Source of the DNA: Kocuria sp. p3-SID1428
Lineage (GTDB): Bacteria; Actinomycetota; Actinomycetes; Actinomycetales; Micrococcaceae
Reading direction: 5' to 3'
Assembly (NCBI RefSeq): GCF_025149945.1
Contig: NZ_JALXVH010000043.1
Span: forward strand, 1 to 21,211
Length of the DNA: 21,211 bases
Shown here in pieces: positions 7,725-17,234 of this stretch. The notes below the pieces were generated by a model. That model was not told where the DNA came from. It ran no database searches and saw nothing but the letters and a program-made list of their open reading frames with translations. Position numbers and translations under genes: made by a program. Numbering within the stretch: position 1 is the stretch's first letter; each line of letters opens with the position of its first letter.

Positions 7725-8048
7725 GGGCACTCCTGAGGGTCGTGCGCTGAGCCCGGGGCCGACCGGCAGGCAAGCCGGCGATGCTCGGGGTCAGGGCGCG
7801 GCTGTGCGTCTGGTCTGGCGGACTTCCCGCCCGCCGGCGGCGCGCTGGGCGCACATGCATGCCGGCGAAAGCAGGTCCCGGGCCACCCTACCGGCGCGAG
7901 GGCCTGGGCGCAGTCCCAAGCGGTATCCGGTCGGGCGCATTTCCGGAAGGCCCCGGCTCGGTCGCCGCGCAGGGCTCGGAGCGCGTTGAGCCGGAGCACT
8001 AGAGTGGGGGCGCACGCGCAGGATCGTCCGTCCAGATGAGGAGCCACG
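7725..8048. other. Divergent intergenic region between the HAD-GH65 gene and glyA
   Basis: About 324 bp without a supportable gene. It contains the glyA -10 candidate and ribosome binding site at its right end. Small perfect palindromes occur: CATGCATG (7854-7861) and TTCCGGAA (7941-7948). Neither is recognised as an operator. The region was compared by eye with folate- and purine-related riboswitches that can precede glyA, and no convincing match was found. No promoter for the minus-strand GH65 gene could be assigned. Confidence 0.4.
8000..8005 (+). promoter_or_regulatory. Candidate -10 element of glyA-folD
   Basis: TAGAGT fits the TANNNT consensus and would give a leader of about 37 nt that contains the GAGGAG ribosome binding site at about 8037-8043. 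No good -35 is visible: TTGAGC at 7986 is too close. This conventional leader contrasts with the leaderless genes elsewhere in the window. Confidence 0.4.
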
Positions 8049-9332
8049 ATGAGCCCCAGCCGCCCCAGCATCACCGATGCGCCGCTGTCCGAGGTTGACC
8101 CGGAGGTCGCCGCGGCGATCACCTCCGAGATCGGTCGTCAGCGCGACACCCTCGAGATGATCGCCTCCGAGAATTTCGCGCCCCGCGCGGTCCTCGAGGC
8201 CCAGGGCTCGGTGCTGACCAACAAGTACGCCGAGGGCTACCCGGGCCGCCGCTACTACGGCGGCTGCGAGCACGTCGACGTCGTCGAGAACCTGGCCCGC
8301 GATCGGGCCACCGAGCTGTTCGGCGCCTTCCACGCCAATGTCCAGCCGCACTCGGGCGCCCAGGCCAACGCCGCCGTCATGGCCGCCATGATGCAGCCCG
8401 GCGACACCCTCATGGGCCTGTCGCTGGCCCACGGCGGTCACCTGACCCACGGTATGAAGCTCAATGTCTCGGGCAAGCTCTACAGCATCGCTCCCTATGA
8501 GGTGGATCCCGAGACCCTGGTCCTGGACATGGACAAGGTCCGCGAGCAGGCCGTCGCCGCGCAGCCCAAGGTCATCGTGGCCGGCTGGTCGGCCTACCCC
8601 CGCCAGCTGGACTTCGAGGCCTTCCGCTCGATCGCCGATGAGGTCGGCGCCACCCTGTGGGTCGACATGGCGCACTTCGCCGGTCTGGTCGCCGCGGGGC
8701 TGCACCCCAACCCGGTGCCCCACGCGGACATCACCACCTCCACGGTGCACAAGACGCTGGCCGGTCCCCGCTCGGGCGTCATCCTGACCACGGAGGAGTG
8801 GAAGAAGAAGGTCGACTCCAACGTGTTCCCGGGCCAGCAGGGCGGCCCGCTCATGCACGCGATCGCCGCCAAGGCCGTGGCCTTCAAGATCGCCGGATCC
8901 CAGGAGTTCCGCGAGCGACAGGAGCGCACCCTCGAGGGCGCCCGCATCCTGGCCGATCGCCTGACCGCCGCCGATGTCACCGAGGCCGGCGTCTCCGTGC
9001 TCACCGGCGGCACCGACGTCCACCTGGTGCTCGTGGACCTGCGCGAGTCCGAGCTGGACGGCAAGCAGGCCGAGGACCTCCTGCACGAGGTCGGCATCAC
9101 AGTCAACCGCAATGCCGTGCCGTTCGACCCCCGCCCGCCCATGGTCACCTCCGGGCTGCGCATCGGCACGCCGGCGCTGGCCACCCGCGGCTTCGGAGCC
9201 GCCGAGTTCGAGGAGGTCGCCGACATCATCGCCACGGCGCTGAAGCCCGGCCCTGACGTCGCCGCCCTGCGCGCCCGCGTCGACAAGCTGGCCGCCGACT
9301 TCCCGCTGTACGAAGGGCTTGAGAACTGGTGA
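8049..9332 (+). CDS. glyA: Serine hydroxymethyltransferase
   Basis: A pyridoxal-phosphate enzyme that converts serine and tetrahydrofolate to glycine and 5,10-methylenetetrahydrofolate, the main cellular source of one-carbon units. The 427-residue length is standard. Diagnostic motifs are MIASENFAP (38-46), [15 protein letters not shown] (58-72), the PLP-contacting VDMAHFAGL (205-213), and the Schiff-base lysine K235 in [15 protein letters not shown]. The C-terminal GLRIGTPA motif is also present. ATG 8049 follows GAGGAG at ideal spacing. The stop codon overlaps the folD start, so GlyA is translationally coupled to the next enzyme of folate metabolism. Confidence 0.98.
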   Translation: MSPSRPSITDAPLSEVDPEVAAAITSEIGRQRDTLEMIASENFAPRAVLEAQGSVLTNKYAEGYPGRRYYGGCEHVDVVENLARDRATELFGAFHANVQPHSGAQANAAVMAAMMQPGDTLMGLSLAHGGHLTHGMKLNVSGKLYSIAPYEVDPETLVLDMDKVREQAVAAQPKVIVAGWSAYPRQLDFEAFRSIADEVGATLWVDMAHFAGLVAAGLHPNPVPHADITTSTVHKTLAGPRSGVILTTEEWKKKVDSNVFPGQQGGPLMHAIAAKAVAFKIAGSQEFRERQERTLEGARILADRLTAADVTEAGVSVLTGGTDVHLVLVDLRESELDGKQAEDLLHEVGITVNRNAVPFDPRPPMVTSGLRIGTPALATRGFGAAEFEEVADIIATALKPGPDVAALRARVDKLAADFPLYEGLENW

Positions 9333-10216
9333 GCGCACAGATCCTGGACGGCCGCGAGACCGCGCGGCAGATCAAGCGGGAGCTCGCCGAGCGCGTCGCC
9401 GCGCTGGGTGAGCGGGGCGTCGTCCCCGGCCTGGGCACCGTGCTGGTCGGCAACGACCCCGCCTCGCACTCCTACGTGGGCGGCAAGCACCGCGACTGCG
9501 CGGAGGTGGGGATCACCTCGATCCGCCGCGACCTTCCGGAGGACATCTCCCAGGAGGATCTCGAGGCCGAGATCACGGCGCTGAACCAGGATCCGGCGTG
9601 CACGGGCTACATCGTGCAGCTGCCGCTGCCGAAGCACCTGGACACGAACCGGATCCTCGAGCTCGTGGATCCGGACAAGGATGCCGACGGTCTGCACCCC
9701 ACCAACCTGGGGCGCCTGGTGCTCAACGTGTCGGATCCCATGGACTCGCCGCTGCCCTGCACTCCGGCGGGGATCGTGGAGCTGCTGCAGCGCCACGGCG
9801 TCGAGCTGCGCGGCAAGGAGGTCCTCGTGGTCGGTCGCGGGGTGACCGTCGGGCGGCCTATCGGGCTGCTGCTCACGCGCCGCGAGATCAATGCCACCGT
9901 CACGCTGGCCCACACCGGGACGCAGGACCTGGACTCGCTGCTGGCCCGTGCGGACATCATCGTCGCGGCCGCCGGTCAGCCGCACATGATCGCCGCCGAG
10001 CAGATCAAGGAGGGCGCGGTCCTGCTCGACGTCGGCGTCTCCCGCGTGGAAGATCCGCAGACCGGCAAGAAGGTCCTCACCGGCGACATCGACCCGGCGG
10101 CTGCCGAGCGCGCCTCCTGGATGTCTCCCAACCCCGGAGGCGTCGGGCCCATGACCCGGGCCATGCTGCTCGTCAACGTGGTCACCGCCGCGGAGAGAGC
10201 GGCGCAGCAGGGCTGA
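9329..10216 (+). CDS. folD: Bifunctional methylenetetrahydrofolate dehydrogenase / methenyltetrahydrofolate cyclohydrolase
   Basis: This enzyme oxidises 5,10-methylenetetrahydrofolate with NADP+ and hydrolyses the product to 10-formyltetrahydrofolate for purine and formyl-methionine synthesis. It is 295 residues long, typical for FolD. The catalytic Y49 and K53 lie in SYVGGKH, Q97 in YIVQLPLP and D120 in DADG. The Rossmann motif is [13 protein letters not shown] (167-179), in which GRG replaces the commoner GRS, as in many actinobacteria. NPGGVGPMT is near the C-terminus. The GTG start at 9329 overlaps the glyA stop by 4 nt, indicating translational coupling in a glyA-folD operon. A strong terminator follows. 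Confidence 0.97.
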   Translation: MSAQILDGRETARQIKRELAERVAALGERGVVPGLGTVLVGNDPASHSYVGGKHRDCAEVGITSIRRDLPEDISQEDLEAEITALNQDPACTGYIVQLPLPKHLDTNRILELVDPDKDADGLHPTNLGRLVLNVSDPMDSPLPCTPAGIVELLQRHGVELRGKEVLVVGRGVTVGRPIGLLLTRREINATVTLAHTGTQDLDSLLARADIIVAAAGQPHMIAAEQIKEGAVLLDVGVSRVEDPQTGKKVLTGDIDPAAAERASWMSPNPGGVGPMTRAMLLVNVVTAAERAAQQG

Positions 10217-10271
10217 TCGCCGGCCGGAGGCGCTGCCGTCGTGGTTCCGCCTGCGGGCTCCGGCCCGCACT

Positions 10272-10316
10272 GAAGAGGCCTCTTCCGTGTGCCGTGCGCA
10301 CGGAAGAGGCCTCTTC
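10272..10316 (+). terminator. Terminator of the glyA-folD operon
   Basis: A perfect 18-bp stem: GAAGAGGCCTCTTCCGTG (10272-10289) and its exact reverse complement at 10299-10316, with a 9-nt loop, followed by GTTTC. Each arm also contains the 14-bp palindrome GAAGAGGCCTCTTC, so the arms could fold alone or form a cruciform in DNA. Its position, 55 nt after the folD stop, suits an intrinsic terminator. Confidence 0.85.
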
Positions 10317-10410
10317 GTTTCGCCCATGGGGCGGGACGTCGGCGCGGGGCGGGTTCGCCGGGGGGCGAGAGCGGGGTGAGCTGATTCGCGGGCGCTGTGC
10401 CGATGCGGAA

Positions 10411-10421
10411 CAATATGGGGC
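10411..10421 (+). promoter_or_regulatory. Candidate leaderless -10 of the two-helix membrane protein gene
   Basis: CAATAT (10411-10416) lies 5 nt before ATG 10422 in otherwise G+C-rich DNA. The geometry resembles the other leaderless starts here, although the hexamer is less consensus-like. The GGGG between them is too close to act as a normal ribosome binding site. Confidence 0.4.
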
Positions 10422-10964
10422 ATGCAGCAGATCGGCACCGAGAACCCGCCCCGTCAGAGCACTCCCGCCTCCTCAGGCCGCACGGGGCTGTGGATCTCGC
10501 TGATCGGGATCGCGGCGCTCGTCGTGATCTTCGTGGTGGCCCTGCTGCAGGCGGCGAACGAGAGCTCGCTGCTCGGCTGGATCCTGGCCGGGATCGCGGC
10601 GGGCTGGCTGCTGATCGCCGCGTTCGTGCTGTGGTCGGTGCGCAAGGCCGCCCGCTTCGGCGCCCGCCAGATGGAGGAGGCCCAGCGCACCGCGCAGCGC
10701 GCCTTCGGACGGGCCCCGGCCGCCACGCAGAGCGCGCCGGCCCCTGACCGCTCGATCACCGACCAGAAGATCGAGCACTCCTTCCAGATCATCATGGTCC
10801 AGACGCGCATGATCACCGCCAACCTGCCGGCCGCCGACGGATCGGACCCGGGAGATCGCGCACAGGTGGAGCGCGCACTCGATACGATCGCCGTGACGGC
10901 CTCGAACGGCATGGGCATCGTGCAGGACTCCGCGGCCCCGGTGGACGGCGACATCATCGACTGA
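10422..10964 (+). CDS. Hypothetical two-helix membrane protein
   Basis: A 180-residue protein that I do not recognise. A short polar N-terminus is followed by two hydrophobic helices, about residues 23-44 and 50-71, joined by a brief loop. This hairpin should leave both ends in the cytoplasm. After basic residues next to the membrane (VRKAARFGARQ) comes an alanine- and proline-rich linker (about 90-108) and a hydrophilic, probably helical tail (about 109-165) containing HSFQIIMVQTRMI. No catalytic or metal-binding motif is visible. Codon use is like the neighbours, so it is likely real. It sits alone between the glyA-folD terminator and the exodeoxyribonuclease gene. Its function is unknown. 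Confidence 0.75.
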   Translation: MQQIGTENPPRQSTPASSGRTGLWISLIGIAALVVIFVVALLQAANESSLLGWILAGIAAGWLLIAAFVLWSVRKAARFGARQMEEAQRTAQRAFGRAPAATQSAPAPDRSITDQKIEHSFQIIMVQTRMITANLPAADGSDPGDRAQVERALDTIAVTASNGMGIVQDSAAPVDGDIID

Positions 10965-11124
10965 CCCGGTCTCGTCGTCACCCGCCCGGTCCACGAGGCC
11001 GCCAGAGCGCAGCCGGGGAAGGCCTGCAAGGGTCGGTCCCGGATGTGAAGGCCGGCCAGGTAGTCGTCATGCCGCTGAGGCGGCGGATCAGAGCAGCTGG
11101 AGACAGCCAACGAGAGGAGCGCCG

Positions 11125-12003
11125 GTGAGCGCCGAGACCACCGCACAGCCCGCAGACCAGGAGGGCGCCTCCGTGCCCCGGGAGCAGCTGCTGCGCATCG
11201 CGAGCGTCAACGTGAACGGCATCCGCGCCGCGTACAAGCGGGGCATGGCCGAGTGGCTGGCTCCCCGCGACGTCGACGTCCTGTGCCTGCAGGAGGTCCG
11301 CGCTCCGGACTCCATCGCCCATGAGCTCCTCGGCGACGACGCCTGGGACATCCACCATCACGAGGCCGAGGCCAAGGGGCGCGCCGGCGTGCTGACCGCC
11401 GTGCGCCGCGACGCCCACGGCGGTGCGATCGTCCCGGAGGCCCGCCGCGAGGGCCTGGCCGAGGGCCTGAACGACTCCGGGCGCTGGGTCGAGGACGACC
11501 TTCGCCTCCCCGACGGCTCGCTGCTGACCCTGGTCTCGGCCTACGTCCACTCGGGCGAGGTCGAGACCCCCAAGCAGGTCGACAAGTACGCCTTCCTGGA
11601 GGCCATGCTCACCCGCCTGCCGGAGCTGACCCGCAGCGCCGACCACGTGCTGATCGTGGGCGATCTGAACGTCGGCCACACCGAGCTGGACATCAAGAAC
11701 TGGAAGGGCAACCTCAAGAACTCGGGGTTCCTGCCGGAGGAGCGCGCCTACTTCGACCGGTTCTTCGGGGACCTGGGCTATGTCGACGTCGCCCGCCGCC
11801 TCGCCGGTGAGGTCCCCGGCCCGTACACGTGGTGGTCCTACCGCGGCAAGGCCTTCGACACCGACGCTGGATGGCGCATCGACTACCACATGGCCACCCC
11901 GGCGCTGGCTGATCGCGCCGTCCGGGTCGTCGTGGACCGCGCCCCGAGCTATGACACCCGGTTCTCGGATCACGCCGCGCTCGTGGTCGACTACCGGCTC
12001 TGA
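11125..12003 (+). CDS. xth: Exodeoxyribonuclease III (AP endonuclease, EEP family)
   Basis: A Mg2+-dependent 3'-5' exonuclease and class II abasic-site endonuclease acting in base excision repair. It is 292 residues long with the complete endonuclease/exonuclease/phosphatase signature: N31 (VNVNGIR), E57 (CLQEVR), Y140 (SAYVHSG), D180 and N182 (VGDLNVGHTE), W250-R-I-D253-Y and the catalytic pair D282-H283 (SDHA). The GTG start at 11125 is supported by GAGAGGAG about 6 nt upstream, and the first 20 residues form a short non-conserved extension. The gene is 99 bp ahead of trpS, with a small hairpin between them, so partial co-transcription is possible. Confidence 0.95.
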   Translation: MSAETTAQPADQEGASVPREQLLRIASVNVNGIRAAYKRGMAEWLAPRDVDVLCLQEVRAPDSIAHELLGDDAWDIHHHEAEAKGRAGVLTAVRRDAHGGAIVPEARREGLAEGLNDSGRWVEDDLRLPDGSLLTLVSAYVHSGEVETPKQVDKYAFLEAMLTRLPELTRSADHVLIVGDLNVGHTELDIKNWKGNLKNSGFLPEERAYFDRFFGDLGYVDVARRLAGEVPGPYTWWSYRGKAFDTDAGWRIDYHMATPALADRAVRVVVDRAPSYDTRFSDHAALVVDYRL

Positions 12004-13137
<1,134 letters not shown>

Positions 13138-13144
13138 GAGCACC

Positions 13145-14335
13145 TTGCCCAGCTCGGCTCGCGGCCAGGGACCGCTGATCGACCTGGACCAGGCAGCGCG
13201 TCGGCCCCAGGCCGGCGCGGCCTCCTACGTGTTGGACCCGCCGGCAGTGCCTCCGGCGGCCGTGGACCGGGACGGGCTGCGTCGTGAGGCCAAGCGGCAG
13301 CGGTCCATCCTGCGGCTGAAGCGCCGCCAGGGAGCCGGGCTGCTCTCCCAGCTCGGCAGTCTCCTGGGCTGGGCTCTGGCCGCCGTGTGGACGCTGCTGC
13401 CCGGCCGGCTGGTCATGCACTACCTCTTCCACGGCGGGCCGCTGATGGCTGCCGGGCTGTCCTACAACATGCTCTTCGCCTCCGTGGCCGTGCTGGTCAT
13501 CGGCTTCGCCCTCATGGGGCGCTGGCTCGGCTCGGACTCCGAGTTCCGGGACCTGGCGATCGATGCCGTGCAGCAGTCGGTGCCGGGGCTGCTGAACTCC
13601 GGGGACGGGGGCCTGATCCCCGTCTCCATGCTGGAGGCCACCCAGCCCTTCACCGTCACCTGGATCGTGGGCGCTGCCGTGCTGGGCTTCACCGCCTGGC
13701 GCTGGGCCGCGGGGATCCGGCTGTCGACTCGCCGGATGTTCGAGGTGCCGCCGTCGCGCGGAGCACCGGCAGCCGCCGTGCCGCGGGACATCCTGGGACT
13801 GCTCGTGCTGGTGGCGGTGCTGTCGATCTCCCTGGTGCTCAATGCCGAGGCCGCGGGTGTGCTGCGCCTGCTCGAGGACCAGGTGGATCAGGTGCCCGGG
13901 CTCAGCCCCCTGGTCCGCTTCATGGACGGCGAGGTCGCCTACGGGGCGGCCACAGCGGTCGGGGTCGGCGCCGATGCGCTCATGCTGTTCCTGATGTACC
14001 GCGTGGTCGCCCAGCTCAAGCCGTCGTGGTGGGTCATGACCTGCATGCTCATCCTCGGCGCCGGCGGCAACTACGTGCTGCGCGAGATCGGCGGCCTCGT
14101 CATCCAGGCCATGACCTCGAGCCCCTATCTGCTCTCGATCGCCATCACCGTGGGCGTCCTGCTGTGGTTCTACTTCTTCAGCCAGATCATCCTCGTCTCG
14201 GCGGCCTTCGGCGCCCTGGTCCAGGCCGACACCCACGGAGGCCACCCGCAGCCGGCGGGGGAGACCCGGGCGGTGGCCGCGGTGGCTGTGAAGACCCTCG
14301 ATCACGTCAGGGCCCAGGAGCGCGGCCTGCTCTGA
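13145..14335 (+). CDS. YihY/virulence factor BrkB family membrane protein
   Basis: A 396-residue integral membrane protein. After a basic cytoplasmic N-terminus of about 70 residues come roughly six hydrophobic segments (about 71-92, 100-124, 168-190, 215-240, 265-290, 296-358). The signature MAAGLSYNMLFASVAVLVIG lies at 101-120 and FYFFSQIILVSAAFGAL at 342-358, both hallmarks of the YihY/BrkB family. Family members were once thought to be RNase BN, which proved wrong; their function is unclear. The start is TTG at 13145, with GAGAG just upstream overlapping the trpS stop, so it depends on trpS transcription and probably on translational coupling. Confidence 0.88.
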   Translation: MPSSARGQGPLIDLDQAARRPQAGAASYVLDPPAVPPAAVDRDGLRREAKRQRSILRLKRRQGAGLLSQLGSLLGWALAAVWTLLPGRLVMHYLFHGGPLMAAGLSYNMLFASVAVLVIGFALMGRWLGSDSEFRDLAIDAVQQSVPGLLNSGDGGLIPVSMLEATQPFTVTWIVGAAVLGFTAWRWAAGIRLSTRRMFEVPPSRGAPAAAVPRDILGLLVLVAVLSISLVLNAEAAGVLRLLEDQVDQVPGLSPLVRFMDGEVAYGAATAVGVGADALMLFLMYRVVAQLKPSWWVMTCMLILGAGGNYVLREIGGLVIQAMTSSPYLLSIAITVGVLLWFYFFSQIILVSAAFGALVQADTHGGHPQPAGETRAVAAVAVKTLDHVRAQERGLL

Positions 14336-14344
14336 GGAATCGCT

Positions 14345-14373
14345 GCGCGCTGCAAGAAGCTCCTGCAGGGCGC
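14345..14373 (+). terminator. First hairpin after the YihY-type gene
   Basis: GCGCGCTGCA (14345-14354) and TGCAGGGCGC (14364-14373) pair at 9 of 10 positions across a 9-nt loop, starting 9 nt after the stop codon. There is no T-tract. A stronger hairpin follows about 70 nt further on. Confidence 0.4.
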
Positions 14374-14440
14374 CCCGTCCCGGCTCCGCGCAGCCTGTGT
14401 AAGCCCTGCGCCGCCTGCACAGAGCGACCCTTCGATTGAG

Positions 14441-14488
14441 GCCGCACCACCGCAGCCCATCATTGCTGAGGGGCTGTGGTGGTGCGGC
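14441..14488 (+). terminator. Main terminator of the trpS-YihY transcript
   Basis: GCCGCACCACCGCAGCCC (14441-14458) and GGGCTGTGGTGGTGCGGC (14471-14488) form an 18-bp stem with a single G-U pair and a 12-nt loop, followed by TTCGG. It lies in the 284-bp space between two convergent transcription units and could work in both directions. Apart from this and the neighbouring hairpins, that space holds nothing recognisable. Confidence 0.7.
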
Positions 14489-14542
14489 TTCGGCGGGACG
14501 ATGGGGACAGTGCGGAGCGGGGCCGGAACGGCAGGGAAGCGC

Positions 14543-14576
14543 CGAGCCCCGCCGGTCAGAGGACCGACGGGGCTCG
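14543..14576 (-). terminator. Terminator of the sdh operon
   Basis: Read on the minus strand, CGAGCCCCGTCGGTC (14576-14562) and GACCGGCGGGGCTCG (14557-14543) pair at 14 of 15 positions around a 4-nt loop. The remaining pair is a G-U in RNA. It begins 44 nt after the sdhB stop. The tail is not T-rich. Confidence 0.7.
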
Positions 14577-14619
14577 TGGCTGTGGCTGGGCGCTTACTCG
14601 GGCGCTGGTCAGCGGGAGA

Positions 14620-15384
14620 TCACATGGAGGTGGCCAAGGCCGCCTGCTTGACCTCGGCGATGGCCTTGGTGATCTGGATGCCGCGGGGGCAGGCCTCGGT
14701 GCAGTTGAAGGTCGTGCGGCAGCGCCACACGCCCTCCTTGTCGTTGAGGATCTCCAGACGCATGTCGCCGGCCTGGTCGCGCGAGTCGAAGATGAAGCGG
14801 TGCGCGTTCACGATCGCGGCGGGGCCGAAGTACTGGCCGTCGGTCCAGAACACCGGGCAGGACGACGTGCACGCGGCGCACAGGATGCACTTGGTGGTGT
14901 CGTCGAAGCGAGCGCGGTCCTCGGGGGACTGGTAGCGCTCGTACTCGGGCTCGTTGTCCTCGTTGATGAGGAACGGCATGACCTCGCGGTACGACTGGAA
15001 GAACGGCTCCATGTCGACGATCAGGTCCTTCTCGCAGGGCAGGCCCTTGATCGGCTCGATCGTCAGCGGCTTGGACAGGTCCAGATCCTTCAGCAGCACC
15101 TTGCAGGCCAGGCGGTTGCGGCCGTTGATGCGCATGGCATCCGAGCCGCACACGCCGTGCGCGCAGGAGCGGCGGAAGGACAGCGAGCCGTCGATCTCCC
15201 ACTTGATCTTGTGGAGGCAGTCCAGCACGCGGTCCGTGCCGTACATGGTGAGGTTGAACTCGTCCCAGGTGACCTCGGAGGAGAACTCGGGATTGTAGCG
15301 ACGCACGCGCACCGTGACGTCGAAGGACGGGATCGACTCCGACTGGGTGGTCTCGTCGGTCTTCTCAGCAGCGGCAGTGGACAT
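14620..15384 (-). CDS. sdhB: Succinate dehydrogenase iron-sulfur subunit
   Basis: This subunit carries electrons from the SdhA flavin to the membrane quinone site of Complex II. It is 254 residues long. The [2Fe-2S] ligands C74, C79 and C94 (with D82) lie in a ferredoxin-like N-terminal domain. The two C-terminal clusters use C166, C169, C172 and C176 (CILCAACTSSCP) and C222, C228 and C232 (NCTEACPRGI), the usual [4Fe-4S] and [3Fe-4S] sites. Its ATG overlaps the sdhA TGA by one base (TGATG), so translation is coupled. It is the last gene of the operon, and a terminator follows within 50 nt. Confidence 0.98.
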   Translation of the reverse strand: MSTAAAEKTDETTQSESIPSFDVTVRVRRYNPEFSSEVTWDEFNLTMYGTDRVLDCLHKIKWEIDGSLSFRRSCAHGVCGSDAMRINGRNRLACKVLLKDLDLSKPLTIEPIKGLPCEKDLIVDMEPFFQSYREVMPFLINEDNEPEYERYQSPEDRARFDDTTKCILCAACTSSCPVFWTDGQYFGPAAIVNAHRFIFDSRDQAGDMRLEILNDKEGVWRCRTTFNCTEACPRGIQITKAIAEVKQAALATSM

Positions 15385-17135
15385 CAGTACTTGCGCTCCA
15401 TCGGCTCGTAACGGGTGAAGATGACGGGCTTTGTCTCCTGGCGGATGCCAGCGGTCTCGGAGGACGGGTCGTCGTAGACCATCGAGTGGACCATGAAGTT
15501 CTCGTCATCGCGGTCGGGGAAGTCCTCGCGGGCGTGACCGCCGCGGGACTCCTCGCGGTGCAGGGCCGCCACCGACATGACCTTGGCGAGCTCGAGCAGG
15601 AAGCCCAGCTCGACGGCCTCCAGCAGGTCCAGGTTGTAGCGCTTGCCGCGATCCTGGATCGAGATGCGGGAGTAGCGCTCCTGCAGCTTCTCGATGTCCT
15701 GCAGGGCCTGCCAGATGGAGTCATGGGTGCGGAACACCTGCATGTTCAGGTCCATGGTGTCCTGCAGGTCCTTGCGGATGGCGCCGATCTTCTCGTCGCC
15801 GTGATCCGAGCGGGCGTTGTCCAGCAGAGCCTCGGTACGCGCGATGGCGTCATCGGGGATCGGCAGGAACTCGGCGCGCGCGGCGTACTCGGCGGCGAAG
15901 ATGCCTGCTCGCTTGCCGAACACGTTGATGTCCAGCAGCGAGTTGGTGCCCAGGCGGTTGGAGCCGTGCACGGACACGCAGGCGACCTCGCCGGCCGCGT
16001 ACAGGCCGGGGATGGTCTTCTCGGAGTTCTCGAAGACCTCGCCCTTGATGTCCGTGGGGATGCCGCCCATGCAGTAGTGGGCGGTGGGGAACACCGGGAT
16101 GGGCTCCGTGTACGGCTCCACGCCCAGGTAGGTGCGCGCGAACTCGGTGATGTCCGGAAGCTTCTCGTCGATGTGCGAGGGCTCCAGGTGGGTGAGGTCG
16201 AGCAGGACGTAGTCCTTGTTCGGGCCGCAGCCGCGTCCCTCGCGGACCTCGTTGGCCATGGAGCGGGCCACGATGTCTCGGGGTGCGAGATCCTTGATCG
16301 TGGGGGCGTAGCGCTCCATGAAGCGCTCGCCGTCCGCGTTGCGCAGGATGCCGCCCTCGCCGCGGGCGGCCTCCGAGACGAGGATGCCCAGGCCGGCCAG
16401 GCCCGTGGGGTGGAACTGCACGAACTCCATGTCCTCCAGCGGCAGGCCGCTGCGGAAGGCGATGGCCATGCCGTCGCCGGTCAGCGTGTGGGCGTTGGAG
16501 GTGGTCTTGAAGACCTTGCCGGCGCCGCCGGAGGCGAAGACGACCGACTTGGACTGGAAGACATGCAGCTCGCCGGTGGCCAGCTCGTAGGCCACGACGC
16601 CCGCGGGGCGTCGTCCCTCAGGGGTGTCCACCATGATCAGATCGAGCACGTAGAACTCGTTGTAGAACTCGATGTTGTGCTTGATGCAGGCCTGGTAGAG
16701 GGTCTGCAGGATCATGTGGCCGGTGCGGTCGGCGGCGTAGCAGGCGCGGCGCACGGGGTTCTTGCCGTGGTCGCGGGTGTGCCCGCCGAAGCGGCGCTGG
16801 TCGATCTTGCCCTCGGGCGTGCGGTTGAACGGCAGGCCCATCTTCTCGAGGTCCAGGACGGCCTCGATGGCCTCCTTGGCCATGACCTCAGCGGCGTCCT
16901 GGTCCACCAGGTAGTCGCCGCCCTTGATCGTGTCGAAGGTGTGCCACTCCCAGTTGTCCTCCTCGACATTGGCCAGAGCGGCGCACATGCCGCCCTGCGC
17001 CGCGCCGGTGTGGGATCGGGTGGGGTAGAGCTTGGTGAGGACCGCGGTGCGGGAGCGCTGGCCGGACTCGAGGGCTGCGCGCATCCCGGCGCCGCCGGCG
17101 CCGACGATCACGACGTCGTACTTGTGAACCTGCAT
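15384..17135 (-). CDS. sdhA: Succinate dehydrogenase flavoprotein subunit
   Basis: The catalytic subunit oxidises succinate to fumarate in the citric acid cycle. It is 583 residues long, standard for the family. VIVGAGGAGMRAAL (9-22) binds the FAD dinucleotide, and H42 in TRSHTGAAQGG is the expected covalent FAD attachment site. Substrate residues include H242 (QFHPTG), R286 (LAPRD), H353 (HYCMGG) and the R394 region (HGSNRLGTNSLLD). The ATG at 17135 has only a weak ribosome binding site (AGAAAG further upstream), unusual for so abundant a protein. A strong hairpin separates it from sdhD. Its stop overlaps the sdhB start. Confidence 0.98.
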   Translation of the reverse strand: MQVHKYDVVIVGAGGAGMRAALESGQRSRTAVLTKLYPTRSHTGAAQGGMCAALANVEEDNWEWHTFDTIKGGDYLVDQDAAEVMAKEAIEAVLDLEKMGLPFNRTPEGKIDQRRFGGHTRDHGKNPVRRACYAADRTGHMILQTLYQACIKHNIEFYNEFYVLDLIMVDTPEGRRPAGVVAYELATGELHVFQSKSVVFASGGAGKVFKTTSNAHTLTGDGMAIAFRSGLPLEDMEFVQFHPTGLAGLGILVSEAARGEGGILRNADGERFMERYAPTIKDLAPRDIVARSMANEVREGRGCGPNKDYVLLDLTHLEPSHIDEKLPDITEFARTYLGVEPYTEPIPVFPTAHYCMGGIPTDIKGEVFENSEKTIPGLYAAGEVACVSVHGSNRLGTNSLLDINVFGKRAGIFAAEYAARAEFLPIPDDAIARTEALLDNARSDHGDEKIGAIRKDLQDTMDLNMQVFRTHDSIWQALQDIEKLQERYSRISIQDRGKRYNLDLLEAVELGFLLELAKVMSVAALHREESRGGHAREDFPDRDDENFMVHSMVYDDPSSETAGIRQETKPVIFTRYEPMERKY

Positions 17136-17176
17136 TCCAGTGTTCTTTCTGTAGGGAGTTCGTGGGATCAGCTGCG

Positions 17177-17232
17177 CTCGGCCGCCGCGTGCTCGCCCGA
17201 CGTCATCGGCGGGCTGTGCTGCGGCGGCCGAG
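17177..17232 (-). other. Intercistronic hairpin between sdhD and sdhA
   Basis: On the transcript, CTCGGCCGCCGC (17232-17221) starts 2 nt after the sdhD stop and pairs perfectly with GCGGCGGCCGAG (17188-17177). The 32-nt apex can form an inner GCCCG/CGGGC stem. No T-tract follows, and about 40 nt separate it from the sdhA ATG. It could be an attenuating terminator, a processing site, or a block protecting one half of the mRNA from exonucleases, setting different sdhCD and sdhAB levels. Confidence 0.65.
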
Positions 17233-17234
17233 GG

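Noticed and set aside
4503..7736. Plus-strand open frame of 1077 codons opposite the HAD-GH65 gene
   Set aside because: High-GC third-position bias keeps the antisense frame open. Its product is rich in Val/Leu/Ala/Gly/Arg without motifs, while the minus-strand frame has complete HAD and GH65 signatures.
7731..8048. Possible ZTP/folate-type riboswitch ahead of glyA-folD
   Set aside because: A GGCCTGGGC segment is loosely reminiscent of the ZTP core, and the gene context would fit. The other conserved blocks and the pseudoknot pairing could not be found on either strand.
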